Virus record (IMG/VR): IMGVR_UViG_3300012351_000321
Location: 1 to 25,905 of that record
Strand: one strand, 5' to 3'
Length of the DNA stretch: 25,905 nucleotides
Origin: a virus
In this document: one piece after another, positions 6,001-11,647 of the stretch
Layout of the letters: each line of letters begins with the position of its first letter
Position numbering within the stretch: the first letter of the stretch is position 1
Notes under the pieces: model-generated
Databases searched by the model: none
Seen by the model: the letters and a program-made list of their open reading frames with translations, nothing else
What the model was told of the DNA's origin: nothing
Translations under genes and position numbers: made by a program

Positions 6001-6327
6001 ATGTATAGCTATGATGATCTATTCACCTCTGTTCACGAAGTACACTCCGAACATATCCTGAATGAGGTAGTTATGTCACTCTATGAAGCTTCTAAAGTAT
6101 GTCCTAAAGGTATGCTCGTAGTCGGATATAACCCTCATGAAGTATGTGAAAGATGTGAAGTAGTGGAAGATTCTTTTATAGTTTACTTCAAATTACAACT
6201 TCTATTCAATGGAAAGTATACAAATTATATAAACCTGTGTGATTGTTGTTTAAATATAGTAGTCGAGTGTGAGAGAGAGTTCCAAGAGAAGAATGAAGTA
6301 GGATTCTCTACACATTCTATTGAGTAA
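6001..6327 (+). CDS. Hypothetical protein with two Cys pairs (108 aa)
   Basis: Two Cys clusters, CERC at about 49-52 and CDCC at about 80-83, are spaced like the two knuckles of a zinc ribbon and separated by a beta-type stretch (FIVYFKLQLLFNGKY). The N-terminus is acidic (MYSYDDLFTSVHEVHSEH). Translation starts behind a 21-nt leader word (5983-6003, containing AAAGGGG) that is repeated exactly before the SWIM gene. A zinc-dependent nucleic-acid or protein adaptor is likely by pattern only. Confidence 0.65.
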   Translation: MYSYDDLFTSVHEVHSEHILNEVVMSLYEASKVCPKGMLVVGYNPHEVCERCEVVEDSFIVYFKLQLLFNGKYTNYINLCDCCLNIVVECEREFQEKNEVGFSTHSIE

Positions 6328-6336
6328 CTTAAAGAT

Positions 6337-6372
6337 ACACCTCTCATGTATAGAAATATATGTGAGAGGTGT
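6337..6372 (+). other. 16-bp hairpin with GAAA tetraloop, no U-tract
   Basis: Arms 6337-6352 and 6357-6372 pair along their full length with two G-U pairs and are capped by GAAA, a GNRA tetraloop. The sequence after the stem (GTAATACTGTAATG) lacks the U-run of a Rho-independent terminator. It sits 9 bp after the stop at 6327 and 32 bp before ATG 6405. An RNase III type processing site or 3'-end protector is likelier. Confidence 0.7.
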
Positions 6373-6404
6373 GTAATACTGTAATGCATATAAAGGGGAC
6401 ATAT

Positions 6405-6755
6405 ATGCAGGATATATTAACAAGGTTAACAGTTAAACATATCCAAGAAGCTTATTATATACTATTAAATTCTCTTCTATCTAACCTAGAGTCTGTTAAA
6501 AGGTTAGATAGAGCATTTGATTTAGTGGTAAAGGATAGTAAATATAAAATAGAATATGTATCAGGGAGTCCTGTTACCTTTAAAGTTGTAAGCCCTAATG
6601 GAGAATATACAGTTATAAATAGCCAAAGACTATGTACTTGTCCTGATAATCAAATACTCTGTAAGCATAGATTAGCAGTATCTCTAATACTAAACGCTAT
6701 TAACCTACAGAAGAGAGATGGTATATCTATAGATGTGAAGGAGGTATTGAAATGA
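6405..6755 (+). CDS. SWIM-type zinc finger protein (116 aa)
   Basis: Residues 74-88 read CTCPDNQILCKH, the CxCx(n)CxH signature of SWIM zinc fingers, which mediate DNA or protein contacts. The following helix (RLAVSLILNAIN) is typical of the family. The N-terminal 50 residues are helical (LTRLTVKHIQEAYYILLNSL; SVKRLDRAFDLVV) and lead into strands (YKIEYVSGSPVTFKVVSPNG). The start is taken at ATG 6405 because the repeated 21-nt leader with AAAGGGG ends there; an in-frame ATG at 6369 falls inside the hairpin. Its stop overlaps the next start as ATGA. Confidence 0.75.
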   Translation: MQDILTRLTVKHIQEAYYILLNSLLSNLESVKRLDRAFDLVVKDSKYKIEYVSGSPVTFKVVSPNGEYTVINSQRLCTCPDNQILCKHRLAVSLILNAINLQKRDGISIDVKEVLK

Positions 6756-6931
6756 AAAATAGTGTGTCAATATCCTTTGTATGCCCTGAATGTGGGGAGC
6801 TGGTGAATAATATGTATACTATACCAACTAAGCACAAGTCGATATACAGGTGTATATGTACTAATTGTTATGCAGAGTTTTTAGTAACTTTTAGTATATC
6901 TATAGGTATAAAAGAAGAAGTAAGTACATGA
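6752..6931 (+). CDS. Zinc-ribbon miniprotein (59 aa)
   Basis: The frame shares ATGA with both neighbours (6752-6755 and 6928-6931) and has GGAGG upstream, so it is almost certainly translated in a coupled chain. Residues 11-14 are CPEC and 36-39 are CTNC, in a strand context (VSISFVCPECGEL; SIYRCICTNCYAEFLVTF), giving a canonical two-knuckle zinc ribbon. Proteins of this size in phages often modulate host transcription or translation. The partner is unknown here. Confidence 0.7.
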   Translation: MKNSVSISFVCPECGELVNNMYTIPTKHKSIYRCICTNCYAEFLVTFSISIGIKEEVST

Positions 6932-7287
6932 AATATACCTACAGATACTCTAGAGAACCTACTATTACTATATCATGGGTATGTCCTATATGTAGAGTTA
7001 AAACTACGATCACTCATGAAGGAGAGATATATCCTGAGAAATATATAACTACTTCTCAATTATGCTGTTGTGAAGCTCATACAAAGATATATGAAAGGAG
7101 AATTAAACAAGCTATAGCGTGGGCTAGAAACCAGAAGTTTAGTAGAGAGTATGTATCAAGAAGCCATTATAATAATTTCCATACTGAAGGAGGGAGTAAA
7201 TATAAAATGGTAGCTTCTGTACTAGCTAATCTGGGTGAATACTTCCCTTTTACTTCTGAAAGGAATAGTAAAAAGTCTACAAGCTAG
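6928..7287 (+). CDS. Putative zinc-binding protein (119 aa)
   Basis: CPIC at about residues 19-22 and CCCEAH at about 46-51 could form a Cys3His or Cys4 site within a strand-rich N-terminus (TITISWVCPICRVKTTITHE). The C-terminal half is basic and helical (KIYERRIKQAIAWARNQKFS; SRSHYNNFH). The layout parallels the 59-aa ribbon just upstream (strand, CPxC, strand, CxC), so the two may be diverged copies. The gene is coupled to the previous one by ATGA. Family not recognised. Confidence 0.65.
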   Translation: MKYTYRYSREPTITISWVCPICRVKTTITHEGEIYPEKYITTSQLCCCEAHTKIYERRIKQAIAWARNQKFSREYVSRSHYNNFHTEGGSKYKMVASVLANLGEYFPFTSERNSKKSTS

Positions 7288-7421
7288 AATTCCCCTCTGT
7301 ATGCCTCTGTAATGAGGGTAACATTTACAGAGGTGTCTACCCCTTCAGGAGGATATTAAATACACTGGTGGCCTCAGCAAGGGGATAGAAATTTAATCTA
7401 TTATGTAGAAGGGTTGAGAGT
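7288..7421 (+). other. Structured intergenic leader
   Basis: A perfect 9-bp hairpin, CCTCTGTAA 7304-7312 with 7325-7333, is followed by CCCCTT (7341-7346) complementary to AAGGGG (about 7379-7384). CCCTC near 7293 could instead pair with GAGGG near 7314, so two folds compete. No U-tract and no promoter are evident. It probably acts as an RNA processing or translation control region before the last gene of this set. Confidence 0.45.
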
Positions 7422-7739
7422 ATGAAAGAGAAAGTCCTTGGAGAATGGATTACTGCCCTGAAGAGTGGAATGTATACTCAACTCCGCAATCGTCTAGAAG
7501 ACAGAGAGAGAGATAATACTTACTGTTGTCTAGGAGTATTGAGTGTAGTGACTTCGCATAGGTCTCCTAGTGGACATCTGATGTATCCTGACTGTGATTT
7601 CTATTCTGATATCCCACCAGTATGTAGAGAAGAGGACTCTATACTCTGTATTCCTCTGAATGATGAAGGACCTCTGGATAACTACTCTCGTGTTGTATGG
7701 TTACTCGAGACAGCTCCGGAGTTATTCATTAGTGAGTAG
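7422..7739 (+). CDS. Conserved phage protein of unknown function (105 aa)
   Basis: The order of motifs, WITALKSGMYTQ then LRNRLEDRERDNTYCCLGVL, and a late LNDEGP near VVWLLE, matches a widespread small phage protein usually annotated only as hypothetical ('W..AL.SG.Y.Q....L......CCLGVLCD...LND.G.SF..IA..IE'). The paired Cys (CCLGVL) and Asn-Asp near the end are its hallmarks. The ribosome site is GGGTTGAGAG before ATG 7422. This is the last gene before the non-coding zone. Confidence 0.7.
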   Translation: MKEKVLGEWITALKSGMYTQLRNRLEDRERDNTYCCLGVLSVVTSHRSPSGHLMYPDCDFYSDIPPVCREEDSILCIPLNDEGPLDNYSRVVWLLETAPELFISE

Positions 7740-8154
7740 TATTACAGTAATACTCATTGAGTAGGAAGTGAGGTAGAGTATTGAGGCTTGAGGGCTATCC
7801 TACGATACAAGAGAACTAGAGAGGAAAGACTCTATATATCTATATATCATAGAGAGAGAATAGAAATGTGTTGAAGTGGAGTAATATACTGGGGGAGTAT
7901 GTAGAGTAGAGGTACCTCTACAATAGAGGTAGTAATTAAAGAAGGTATCTAATAGAACTTAATAGAACTATTAGATACCTCTAGAAAGTACAAGATCTAA
8001 TTAAACTCTACCTTTAAGGATCTCTCTAATAGATATAAGCTTGTCCAGGGAACCCATAGAGACCATATATCCCCCCTTACCCCCCCAGTACCACACACAT
8101 AACACATATATCTATACACACACATATATCTATACATACCTACTATAATTTTTT
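7740..8154. other. Non-coding zone between converging operons, rich in palindromes and C-tracts
   Basis: I find no convincing gene here. It holds AGTATTAC-A-GTAATACT (7738-7754) right at the end of the preceding gene. A 16-bp perfect palindrome, GTAGAGGTACCTCTAC, lies at 7906-7921. A 13-bp perfect hairpin has arms 7943-7955 / 7968-7980 and a 12-nt loop. C6-TTA-C7 lies near 8070-8086, an 18-bp tandem repeat at 8103-8138, and a T8 run near 8148-8155. Both flanking gene sets end here, so transcription may stop in it. However, none of the hairpins has the T-run directly after it. Pausing, origin or packaging-related functions are open alternatives. Confidence 0.55.
8103..8138. repeat. 18-bp tandem repeat, two copies
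   Basis: CACATATATCTATACACA (8103-8120) is followed directly by a copy differing at one position (8121-8138). The array lies just right of the C-tracts and left of the T8 run. Two copies only, so slippage or an iteron remnant are both possible. Confidence 0.75.
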
Positions 8155-8361
8155 TTATTCTAGTAGCTTATACTTCCTATCTCTAAACACAACAACCTGT
8201 GGAATACTTATACCATCTCTAGGAAGTAACTCTCCTTCTCTTAGATACTGCTCAGGTAACTTCTCATATCTCCATTCAACTACATTACAACTATGTTGCT
8301 GTCTAAAGTTCTCATACGCTTCTTCTAACACTTTATACCTTACCTTCCACTTACCTTTCAT
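8155..8361 (-). CDS. Small paralogue A of a tandem family (68 aa)
   Basis: The N-terminus MKGKWKVRYKVLEEAYENFR is a basic-to-acidic helix; the C-terminus is strand-rich (IPQVVVFRDRKYKLLE). It is the same length as the neighbouring gene and shares MKGKWK, a Cys near residue 25, a Pro before a hydrophobic strand, and the FR[DN][KR][KR]YK ending. It therefore arose by tandem duplication. Family not recognised. The last gene of the second leftward operon. Confidence 0.65.
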   Translation of the reverse strand: MKGKWKVRYKVLEEAYENFRQQHSCNVVEWRYEKLPEQYLREGELLPRDGISIPQVVVFRDRKYKLLE

Positions 8362-8376
8362 AACTACTAATCCTCT
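8344..8376 (-). repeat. 33-bp direct repeat, copy 1 (start region of paralogue A)
   Basis: Identical over 33 bp to 8556-8588. It covers the ribosome site, the start codon and the first codons of paralogue A plus the stop of paralogue B. It marks a 212-bp duplication unit. Confidence 0.85.
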
Positions 8377-8573
8377 ATAACCTTATATCTCTTATTTCTG
8401 AAGAGAATAATCTCTACAGGCAATCTATTAGAGTTAGGAAAGGTTCCTTCTACTAAAGCTTTAATAGATAACTCTAATCTTCCATACTTTAATATAACAC
8501 ATCCATAGTTCTTTCTATACCTCTCATAACTTGCTTCTAACTTCTTACACTTACTCTTCCACTTACCTTTCAT
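8367..8573 (-). CDS. Small paralogue B of a tandem family (68 aa)
   Basis: Closely parallels its 3' neighbour: MKGKWKSKCKKLEASYERYR at the start, LPVEIILFRNKRYKVIED at the end. The DNA around its start codon (8556-8588) is repeated perfectly around the neighbour's start (8344-8376), which shows how the copy arose. AGAGGATTAG precedes ATG 8573, and the start overlaps the end of the membrane gene upstream by 11 bp. No functional family recognised. Confidence 0.65.
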   Translation of the reverse strand: MKGKWKSKCKKLEASYERYRKNYGCVILKYGRLELSIKALVEGTFPNSNRLPVEIILFRNKRYKVIED

Positions 8574-8588
8574 AACTACTAATCCTCT
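8556..8588 (-). repeat. 33-bp direct repeat, copy 2 (start region of paralogue B)
   Basis: Perfect copy of 8344-8376, spanning the ribosome site and first codons of paralogue B and the end of the membrane-anchored gene. The third family member's end therefore uses the same junction. Confidence 0.85.
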
Positions 8589-8829
8589 TTAAATCTTTCC
8601 TATACCAGTACATACTACTTCTATAGTTCTTCATACTTACTAAGTACACCTTAGGTACATGTATTCCCTGTAACCTAGTAGACCAGTCTATACAGGTCTG
8701 TAACTCTTGAGTACACTGTATTCCACTATAAGGATCTTCCCGCTCATCTAGAAATGCTATAAGGAATAATATAGAAAAGATACCTATCCCATATCCTAAT
8801 AGAAATACACACACTTCATCCATTGACAT
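8563..8829 (-). CDS. Membrane-anchored member of the tandem family (88 aa)
   Basis: Residues 5-27 (VCVFLLGYGIGIFSILFLIA) form a single membrane span preceded by acidic residues; the rest is polar. The C-terminal part, IHVPKVYLVSMKNYR, parallels IPQVVVFRDRKYK and LPVEIILFRNKRYK in the two genes downstream, so it may be a third, diverged copy with a membrane anchor in front. The start could be ATG 8829 or the in-frame ATG two codons later. Function unknown. Confidence 0.6.
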   Translation of the reverse strand: MSMDEVCVFLLGYGIGIFSILFLIAFLDEREDPYSGIQCTQELQTCIDWSTRLQGIHVPKVYLVSMKNYRSSMYWYRKDLKRISSYER

Positions 8830-8880
8830 CTCTACTTATATATGCTAAAGTTAAGAAGTGCCATACAGGGTAGCCTCCTG

Positions 8881-8932
8881 GGAAGGAAAGATCTATATCT
8901 CTAATCTCTCCTGAGATATAGATCTTTCTTCC
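8881..8932. other. 20-bp intergenic hairpin, no U-tract
   Basis: AAAGATCTATATCTC (8887-8901) pairs perfectly with 8913-8927, extended by GGAAG/CTTCC after one bulged G; the loop is 11 nt. Neither strand has the U-run expected of a terminator after the stem. It separates the 48-aa gene from the membrane gene within the leftward operon and could define an RNA processing point. The remaining bases of 8830-8947 hold no gene I can support. Confidence 0.7.
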
Positions 8933-8947
8933 TTACCTTTAAAAATA

Positions 8948-9094
8948 CTACATAACCACTACAACCCTCTCTCCATTTGGATAAGTATCTAGATCTACCC
9001 CTTCTACATCTTCATCTTCATTAGTTACAACTCTTATATCTCCTTCTAATCTACGTAACTCTTCTAACCTATTTATAAGTTGAGATATCTTCAT
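8948..9094 (-). CDS. Small phage protein of the 'MKISELI...L' type (48 aa)
   Basis: The frame starts at ATG 9094, with GAGGAG 9 nt upstream inside the end of the previous gene. The order MKISQLINRLEELRR, then GDIRVVTNEDEDVEGV, ending in VVVVM, matches a common small phage protein: a short helix followed by 'gD..V' and a beta hairpin. Two further members occur in this operon (9101-9259 and 9931-10146). Function unknown for the type. Confidence 0.65.
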   Translation of the reverse strand: MKISQLINRLEELRRLEGDIRVVTNEDEDVEGVDLDTYPNGERVVVVM

Positions 9095-9100
9095 TACACA

Positions 9101-9259
9101 CTACTCCTCTACTTGTTGAATCCATACAATCTTACTTCCTGTTTCAATACCTACAATAACCTCTATAGTAAAAAGCCTTTCTCCATCTATAAATACTGGT
9201 ATATTTCCTTCTTGCATTTCTAGATCTTCTAGTTTACTAATAAACTCTGATAGTAGCAT
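9101..9259 (-). CDS. Small phage protein of the 'MKISELI...L' type, second member (52 aa)
   Basis: I place the start at ATG 9259 (MLLSEFISKLEDLEMQEG), where AAGGA lies upstream and the family pattern begins. A longer frame to 9307 would overlap the 50-aa gene and adds no family-like sequence. The second half (IPVFIDGERLFTIEVIVGIE, then VWIQQVEE) is a run of strands. It is coupled to the 48-aa gene downstream. Confidence 0.6.
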   Translation of the reverse strand: MLLSEFISKLEDLEMQEGNIPVFIDGERLFTIEVIVGIETGSKIVWIQQVEE

Positions 9260-9272
9260 TATATAATCCTTA

Positions 9273-9425
9273 TTACCTAGATTGAAACATCCTATACATA
9301 AGTACACTCACATTGATAAATAAATCCCACACATTTCTAGGATGTGTCTCTAATCCTACTCCTCTACATATGATTCTTAAATACTCCTTCCTCTTATTTT
9401 TACTAACCTTATCCTGAAGTTCCAT
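9273..9425 (-). CDS. Small basic hypothetical protein (50 aa)
   Basis: ATG 9425 lies 3 bp after the stop of the 108-aa gene, and the stop at 9273 leaves 13 bp to the next start. The product is basic (MELQDKVSKNKRKEYLRI), with one Cys and a hydrophobic C-terminal helix (WDLFINVSVLMYRMF). Too short and too plain for a family call. The close spacing is the main evidence that it is a gene. Confidence 0.5.
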   Translation of the reverse strand: MELQDKVSKNKRKEYLRIICRGVGLETHPRNVWDLFINVSVLMYRMFQSR

Positions 9426-9428
9426 ATC

Positions 9429-9755
9429 TTATACAACCTCACATACTAAACATAAAGTCTTCCCTTGCCTACTTTCCTCGACTACAGGTTTATCAAATAA
9501 CGTATTAACTCTTTTTGTAAAAAGCTTAGGCTGCTTCTGATGCTCATTTAACTCCTGAGCTATCTCTAAGTTATGCCTCTCACATAACCTAATAACACTA
9601 CATGTTACACCTGTATAGGTATACAACTTATAGTAATTTCTCTTACATGTTTCTAGTGTACTCATCTTTACATCCTCTATACCTTTAATGTAGTGTATTA
9701 AATCATTAAGGCTATAACCTTTTCCTTTAAATCTCTGGTACTCCTTTTTAACCAT
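9429..9755 (-). CDS. Hypothetical protein (108 aa)
   Basis: A basic N-terminus (MVKKEYQRFKGKGYSLNDLI) leads into helices with scattered Cys (ETCKRNYYKL; VTCSVIRLCERHNLEIAQEL). The last residues, LCLVCEVV, add a CxxC, so a zinc site using the Cys near residues 57-63 and this pair is conceivable. The stretch around SVIRLCERHNLEIAQ could be a helix-turn-helix. The start overlaps the zinc-finger gene upstream by 8 bp. Confidence 0.6.
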   Translation of the reverse strand: MVKKEYQRFKGKGYSLNDLIHYIKGIEDVKMSTLETCKRNYYKLYTYTGVTCSVIRLCERHNLEIAQELNEHQKQPKLFTKRVNTLFDKPVVEESRQGKTLCLVCEVV

Positions 9756-9921
9756 TCCTTACTTCCTTCTTAAATCCATTAACTGTATACTTAGGTACAA
9801 ATGTGGAAGAATGCTTATCTAACACATGCTCCTGTAGTTGATTTAAAGTGTAGCATATAAAACTACACGCATACCTATCACACTTAAATAAAGTATGTTT
9901 ATACCTCGTATCTTCTGACAT
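9748..9921 (-). CDS. C2H2 zinc-finger miniprotein (57 aa)
   Basis: Cys14-X4-Cys19-X12-His32-X4-His37 is a textbook C2H2 spacing, with Leu three positions before the first His and a KHTLFK lead-in resembling the usual Y/F-x-C start. ATG 9921 has an AGGGAGAA-type site upstream, and the stop overlaps the next start by 8 bp. C2H2 fingers are unusual in phages and bacteria. The single finger with a basic tail (NGFKKEVRNG) suggests DNA or protein binding. I judge the metal site likely and the target unknown. Confidence 0.65.
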   Translation of the reverse strand: MSEDTRYKHTLFKCDRYACSFICYTLNQLQEHVLDKHSSTFVPKYTVNGFKKEVRNG

Positions 9922-9930
9922 ATTCTCCCT

Positions 9931-10146
9931 TTACATAATAACGACACACTTCTCTTCTACAGCTTCTTCTAGTTGTTCCTCATTAACAACTACAGGATTC
10001 TCTATAGATAATATCTTTGCTAGAAGAATACTAGGAGTACCTAGTGTCCTATTTACTCTACCTGTATCATCTGCTCTATAGACTTTTAAATCTCCTTCAC
10101 TATCTACTATACTCTCTAACACTTGAATAACACTAGAAATATTCAT
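9931..10146 (-). CDS. Small phage protein of the 'MKISELI...L' type, third member (71 aa)
   Basis: MNISSVIQVLESIVDSEGDL, then KVYRADDTG, has the same helix, Gly-Asp and strand order as the proteins at 8948 and 9101, with a longer acidic tail (NEEQLEEAVEEKCVVIM). AGAGG lies upstream of ATG 10146. The recurrence of this type three times in 1.2 kb suggests duplication or repeated acquisition. Function unknown. Confidence 0.6.
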   Translation of the reverse strand: MNISSVIQVLESIVDSEGDLKVYRADDTGRVNRTLGTPSILLAKILSIENPVVVNEEQLEEAVEEKCVVIM

Positions 10147-10148
10147 AC

Positions 10149-10385
10149 TTAATACCTCTGTAATCTATTCTCCCATGCTTTTAGAATATCTAGAAGTACA
10201 TACCTTAGGGTAAATACACTTCTACCTACACTCCAGTCTAAAATAGAATTAAGTTGATCCTTTAACACCAAATCAGGATAACTACTATTACCCGGATCTT
10301 GACTTGATACAGTATCTTGAGCTTTTATCGTACTACTTTGAGGTGGATCAAAAGTAGCTGTAGTAAGTGTCTTTTGTAAGTCCAT
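10149..10385 (-). CDS. Hypothetical protein (78 aa)
   Basis: The first 35 residues are polar, Ser/Thr/Gln-rich and probably unstructured (TATFDPPQSSTIKAQDTVSS). The rest is an amphipathic helix pair (DLVLKDQLNSILDWSVGRSV; LRYVLLDILKAWENRLQRY). It lies between the sigma-like gene and the third small-family gene with 1-3 bp gaps. Could be an adaptor or an anti-sigma-type partner of its neighbour, but only proximity suggests that. Confidence 0.55.
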   Translation of the reverse strand: MDLQKTLTTATFDPPQSSTIKAQDTVSSQDPGNSSYPDLVLKDQLNSILDWSVGRSVFTLRYVLLDILKAWENRLQRY

Positions 10386-10386
10386 A

Positions 10387-10800
10387 CTAAAACTCTTCCC
10401 TTTCTCTTATCTCTGTAAATATTCTTCTTCTTCTCATATCTAACCCTACACTACTACTCTTATCTTGATCATACATAAACTTCAGTATACATATTCTATC
10501 ATTCTTAGGTATTCTCTTTAATATCTCTTGTACTTGTATCTTAGTATCAAAATCATATTCATATACAATTCTATCTATATTATTTTCTACTGTATCATTA
10601 TCCCTCTCTTTTATAGGAAAGAGACTCTTAACAGCGTCAAAGTATATAAACCTAAAAGAATTATGGTTCTTTGAAGTTCCATCTAGAGCTTTTAACAACA
10701 TATAAGAATGTAGATCCTCTATCTCTGGAGGAGACCAATTTCTACGGTGTAGAAACCTATAAATCCTTTTAGATAACTTTAAAATCTCTTCACTTTCCAT
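10387..10800 (-). CDS. Putative sigma-70-like / helix-turn-helix transcription factor (137 aa)
   Basis: Residues 5-45 (LSKRIYRFLHRRNWSPPEIE, then DLHSYMLLKALDG) resemble region 2 of small sigma factors, with the 'eDl.q...lkal' pattern. Residues 92-137 (ILKRIPKNDRICILKFMYDQ, then VGLDMRRRRIFTEIRERE) resemble region 4, where a turn and basic recognition helix bind the -35 element. The two parts are joined by an acidic linker. The protein is shorter than ECF sigma factors (about 170 aa) and lacks a clean -10 recognition motif. A phage late-gene activator or RinA/ArpU-type regulator are alternatives. It overlaps the gene upstream by 11 bp. Confidence 0.45.
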   Translation of the reverse strand: MESEEILKLSKRIYRFLHRRNWSPPEIEDLHSYMLLKALDGTSKNHNSFRFIYFDAVKSLFPIKERDNDTVENNIDRIVYEYDFDTKIQVQEILKRIPKNDRICILKFMYDQDKSSSVGLDMRRRRIFTEIREREEF

Positions 10801-11104
10801 TATCTAACACATCCTGTAGAAACACTAAAAACTTTCTAGTATTTCCATGAAACACATACTTATTAAGATAAACATAAACATGAGAGTCTATTCTAATACT
10901 CTCCTGAGTTAATATATCCTTAGCAATAGCAACCCATAACTCTTTAAGAATATACTTCTGGATAATTAAAGTTAACTTCCTTTTTATATACACCTTCTCC
11001 TTATCCTTTAAAGTTATCCAATATCCATAAAGATGAGACCAGAATATCAACCTCTCAAACTCATATAAAACCTTCTTCATTCCTAATACTGGATACTTTT
11101 GCAT
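10790..11104 (-). CDS. Hypothetical basic helical protein (104 aa)
   Basis: Rich in Lys, Tyr, Leu and Ile and mostly helical (MKKVLYEFERLIFWSHLYGY; KRKLTLIIQKYILKELWVAI). Hydrophobic faces are interrupted by charges, so it is not a membrane protein. It overlaps the sigma-like gene by 11 bp, implying coupled synthesis. Not recognised. Confidence 0.6.
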   Translation of the reverse strand: MQKYPVLGMKKVLYEFERLIFWSHLYGYWITLKDKEKVYIKRKLTLIIQKYILKELWVAIAKDILTQESIRIDSHVYVYLNKYVFHGNTRKFLVFLQDVLDNGK

Positions 11105-11109
11105 TTCTA

Positions 11110-11481
11110 TTACTCAGGAAGTTTAAATCTATTATGCTTTACTATATGTACAGTCCTTCCATCTACTTTCCATTTATCTTCTTCTACTCCTATTTCTTTA
11201 GAAAACTTATTTAACGTAATATCTCCTAGCATTCTGTATAAAGTATCCTCTAAAGGCTTTTCCACCTCTCTATACTTCTTTAGTCTCTCATATTTCTCAA
11301 TAGACCACTCAGAATACTCTCCTTCTCTCATAAAATCTGTACAGTCACATGTAAGTACTTGACATAAAATTCCATTACAGTCTGTATCGCTATGTAATAC
11401 TTCTCTATGATTACAGTTCAAACACACATCAGAAGCTTCTAATAACTCTAACTCTTCTTTAGTTATTTCCCTTATACTCAT
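11110..11481 (-). CDS. Zinc-binding phage protein (123 aa)
   Basis: The order CLNCNHREVLH, then DCNGILCQVLTCDCTDF at about residues 20-51, matches the widespread phage pattern 'C.hCgH....H......C....C.C..f', a compact zinc-binding fold. The rest is helical and charged (SEWSIEKYERLKKYREVEKP). An in-frame ATG at 11568 would extend the protein by 29 residues deep into the upstream gene. I prefer ATG 11481 (MSIREITKEELELLE) because AGAGGAAAG lies just before it and the overlap is then only 23 bp. Confidence 0.65.
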   Translation of the reverse strand: MSIREITKEELELLEASDVCLNCNHREVLHSDTDCNGILCQVLTCDCTDFMREGEYSEWSIEKYERLKKYREVEKPLEDTLYRMLGDITLNKFSKEIGVEEDKWKVDGRTVHIVKHNRFKLPE

Positions 11482-11647
11482 ACTTTCCTCTTCTATTTCC
11501 TGTTCTACGTAAGTAATTTCTATCCTTAGCCTTCTTATAAGACTCTGATCTATTGTCTGAAATAGCATATTTCTCTAAAATAGTATCTAGCAGATCATTT
11601 AGAAATACATCTCTACTTACTACTACAAAATTCTTTATAACATCCAT
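11459..11647 (-). CDS. Small basic protein, first gene of the second leftward operon (62 aa)
   Basis: AAGGAAG precedes ATG 11647. The N-terminal part is helical (VSRDVFLNDLLDTILEKYA); the last 30 residues are strongly basic (KKAKDRNYLRRTGNRRGKYE), suggesting nucleic-acid contact. It is divergent from the virion operon, and its start lies on the -35 of the rightward late promoter, so transcription of the two directions may interfere. Not recognised. Confidence 0.6.
   Translation of the reverse strand: MDVIKNFVVVSRDVFLNDLLDTILEKYAISDNRSESYKKAKDRNYLRRTGNRRGKYEYKGNN

Noticed and set aside
7943-7980. Rho-independent terminator at the 13-bp hairpin
   Set aside because: The stem is good but no T-run follows on the plus strand and no matching run lies on the other side. 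The T8 run is about 170 bp away.
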